From positions 1 through 43,125 of the forward strand of contig CAIWGV010000016.1 of assembly GCA_903912365.1 (NCBI GenBank): a stretch of DNA of 43,125 nucleotides. Reading direction: 5' to 3'. A program made the position numbers and the translations under genes. Below, in pieces: positions 41,939 to 43,125 of the stretch; positions within the stretch are counted from its first letter, which is position 1; each line of letters opens with the position of its first letter. The notes below the pieces were generated by a model that did not search any database, was not told the origin of the DNA, and saw nothing but the letters and a program-made list of their open reading frames with translations. This DNA is from an uncultured Alphaproteobacteria bacterium (GTDB taxonomy: Bacteria > Pseudomonadota > Alphaproteobacteria > UBA7879 > UBA5542).

Positions 41939-42963
41939 CATCTGCAGAAAAGCCCATGAGTAACTTAATTCCTGTTAGTTCGGCAGATGAAGGTGGCCGC
42001 CTGGATCATTGGCTGCAGAAGCAATATCCTCAGGTGCCCTACGGATATTGGGCAAAATCTTGCCGGAAGGGCCAGATTCGGGTGGATGGAAAACGAGTCA
42101 AGGGCAATGAACGCCTTCAATCCGGTCAGGTGGTGAGGTTGCCGCCAGAAAGTGTTCTAAGGGAAGCTTCCGTTTTGCCGCCCCCCGCCGAGAGACAGCA
42201 GGACGCGTCCCTTGCAGATCTAAAGAACCTGGAATCATGGATCATTCACGAAGATAAGGATTTTGTGGCCCTCAATAAGCCAGCAGGCTTTGCCGTTCAA
42301 GGGGGAACCAGCATCAAAAAACATTTGGATGGAATTCTGCAAGTATGGGGAGCTCATAGGGGGTTCTCGCCCCATCTGGTCCATCGGCTTGATAAAGATA
42401 CGAGCGGTATTATCCTGATTGCGAAAAATGAAGGTTCCGCCAGGCGACTGTGCGATGCATTTAAACAGCATAAAATTTACAAACTTTATTTAGCGATTGC
42501 CACCAAAGTCCCCCACCCCTTGGAAGGAAAAATTGATAAGCCTTTAAAGAAAGAAGGGGGGATGGGCAAAGAGAAAATGCGCATTTCTAAAGAAGGGGAT
42601 AGGGCCATTACCCTCTACAAGGTTATTCAGCAGGCTGGCAAAAAGGCCTCCCTTATGGCGCTTGCTCCTCTTACGGGGAGAACCCATCAATTGCGGGTCC
42701 ATCTGGAATCCCTGGGGACACCTATTTTGGGAGATGGAAAATATGGAGGGAAAGAGGTTTTGTGGGAAGGGTTCCCCAAAAAACTGCATCTGCATGCGTA
42801 TGCTCTTCTTATTCCCCAGGCCAAAGGATTTCTATTCTTAAAGGCAGAAATCTCTCCCCATATTAAACAATCCTTGGATCAGCTGGGGTTTTATCATGAA
42901 GAGACTTTCCGGGAAGCGGAAGAGTTTCTAAGGGGCGTCGCTAAACATCAGGCAGAATATTAG
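41935..42963 (+). CDS. RluC/RluD-family pseudouridine synthase
   Basis: This enzyme isomerises uridines in large-subunit rRNA (RluC or RluD type). The N-terminal S4 RNA-binding domain (~14-75) contains GGRLDHWLQKQYP and GQIRVDGKRV. The catalytic domain begins near 100, with the active aspartate in HRLDKDTSG and TGRTHQLRVHLE, the conserved C-terminal segment. It has 342 residues and a basic C-terminus. Which rRNA site is modified cannot be decided here; an RluC-like architecture is favoured. Translation starts within the stop of the upstream Nudix gene (ATGA). Confidence 0.9.
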   Translation: MTSAEKPMSNLIPVSSADEGGRLDHWLQKQYPQVPYGYWAKSCRKGQIRVDGKRVKGNERLQSGQVVRLPPESVLREASVLPPPAERQQDASLADLKNLESWIIHEDKDFVALNKPAGFAVQGGTSIKKHLDGILQVWGAHRGFSPHLVHRLDKDTSGIILIAKNEGSARRLCDAFKQHKIYKLYLAIATKVPHPLEGKIDKPLKKEGGMGKEKMRISKEGDRAITLYKVIQQAGKKASLMALAPLTGRTHQLRVHLESLGTPILGDGKYGGKEVLWEGFPKKLHLHAYALLIPQAKGFLFLKAEISPHIKQSLDQLGFYHEETFREAEEFLRGVAKHQAEY

Positions 42964-42985
42964 AAAAGGAGACATTCTTCTTTTC

Positions 42986-43008
42986 GTCGCGCCTCCTCTG
43001 GGTGATGG
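42986..43008. repeat. Intergenic repeat, copy B
   Basis: This segment matches 16166-16188 at 20 of 23 bases. It lies just after the pseudouridine synthase stop, in a gene-free spacer. Confidence 0.35.
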
Positions 43009-43039
43009 TATGGACAGGTTGCAGGAAGCAATTTGTGGG

Positions 43040-43079
43040 GATAGAGTAGAGCCAGCAAAAGATGGGGCTCTACTCCATC
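43040..43079. repeat. Long hairpin upstream of the last gene
   Basis: Two 14-base arms (43040-43053 and 43066-43079) pair with one mismatch around a 12-base loop. There is no T-run, so it is not an intrinsic terminator. It sits about 20 bases before the ribosome binding site of the next gene and could be a leader structure or an operator. Confidence 0.55.
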
Positions 43080-43112
43080 TACTTAAAAACCATAACCATC
43101 AAGGAGATGATC

Positions 43113-43125
43113 ATGAAAGATATTA
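43113..43125 (+). CDS. Start of an unidentified gene, cut by the window edge
   Basis: The ATG at 43113 is preceded by AAGGAG at 43101-43106 and reads MKDI before the window ends. Nothing can be said about function. Confidence 0.45.

Noticed and set aside
1-43125. CRISPR array
   Set aside because: No run of regularly spaced repeats is present; the only close repeats are the two hairpin copies near the left end.

Overview
The window looks like part of the chromosome of an intracellular or host-associated alphaproteobacterium, most plausibly Holosporales-like (Paracaedibacter, Caedimonas or Odyssella type). This is inference. It rests on the alphaproteobacterial gene orders dusB-(regulator)-ntrY-ntrX-trkA-dat-HAD-hfq and tig-clpP, on alr-mlaE-mlaF-radA-cvpA, on the compact overlapping operons, on the moderate GC content, and on several exported proteins of kinds common in amoeba or protist symbionts: a patatin phospholipase, a class 3 lipase, a DUF2608 phosphatase, and an exported protein with two ubiquitin-interacting-motif look-alikes.

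Layout. Positions 1-4550 look like an accessory island beside the 3' end of tRNA-Thr. It holds a cut-off IS630-like transposase, a 600-base non-coding stretch with a duplicated hairpin, two unrecognised small genes, and a large protein combining a nuclease-like domain, an SF2 helicase and five C-terminal repeats. Positions 4.7-7 kb hold the exported patatin and the BamE lipoprotein. Positions 7.1-11.8 kb are a tight operon alr-mlaE-mlaF-radA-cvpA. Positions 11.9-13.9 kb (minus strand) hold dps followed by two paralogous membrane proteins. comEC follows on the plus strand.

Positions 16.3-24.4 kb are a regulatory and housekeeping run dusB-fis-ntrY-ntrX-trkA-dat-HAD-hfq. A Fis-like protein sits where most alphaproteobacteria carry ntrB-ntrC, and NtrX has lost key AAA+ residues. 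A candidate small RNA or terminated 3' UTR and tRNA-Leu separate hfq from tig-clpP. A J-domain protein, a GT39 glycosyltransferase, AmpG, an APC permease and a nitroreductase with a signal-peptide-like N-terminus follow (26.8-32 kb). On the minus strand, 38.0 to 32.1 kb carries the classical rpmH-rnpA-yidD-yidC-engB operon with a strong promoter, extended by an exported DUF2608 phosphatase, then lpxC and a HAD-IIA hydrolase. rpmH is a 44-residue gene with a GTG start.

The right end holds the UIM-like exported protein, two Nudix hydrolases, a secreted lipase, a DUF378 membrane protein, an RluC/D pseudouridine synthase and the first codons of one more gene. Envelope functions recur: alr and dat (D-amino acids), ampG (muropeptide recycling), lpxC (lipid A), mlaEF and bamE (outer membrane), yidC (membrane insertion). 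The most interesting items are the double-UIM exported protein, the nuclease-helicase-repeat protein, the fis-ntrYX arrangement with a degenerate NtrX, and the duplicated hairpins near the left end.
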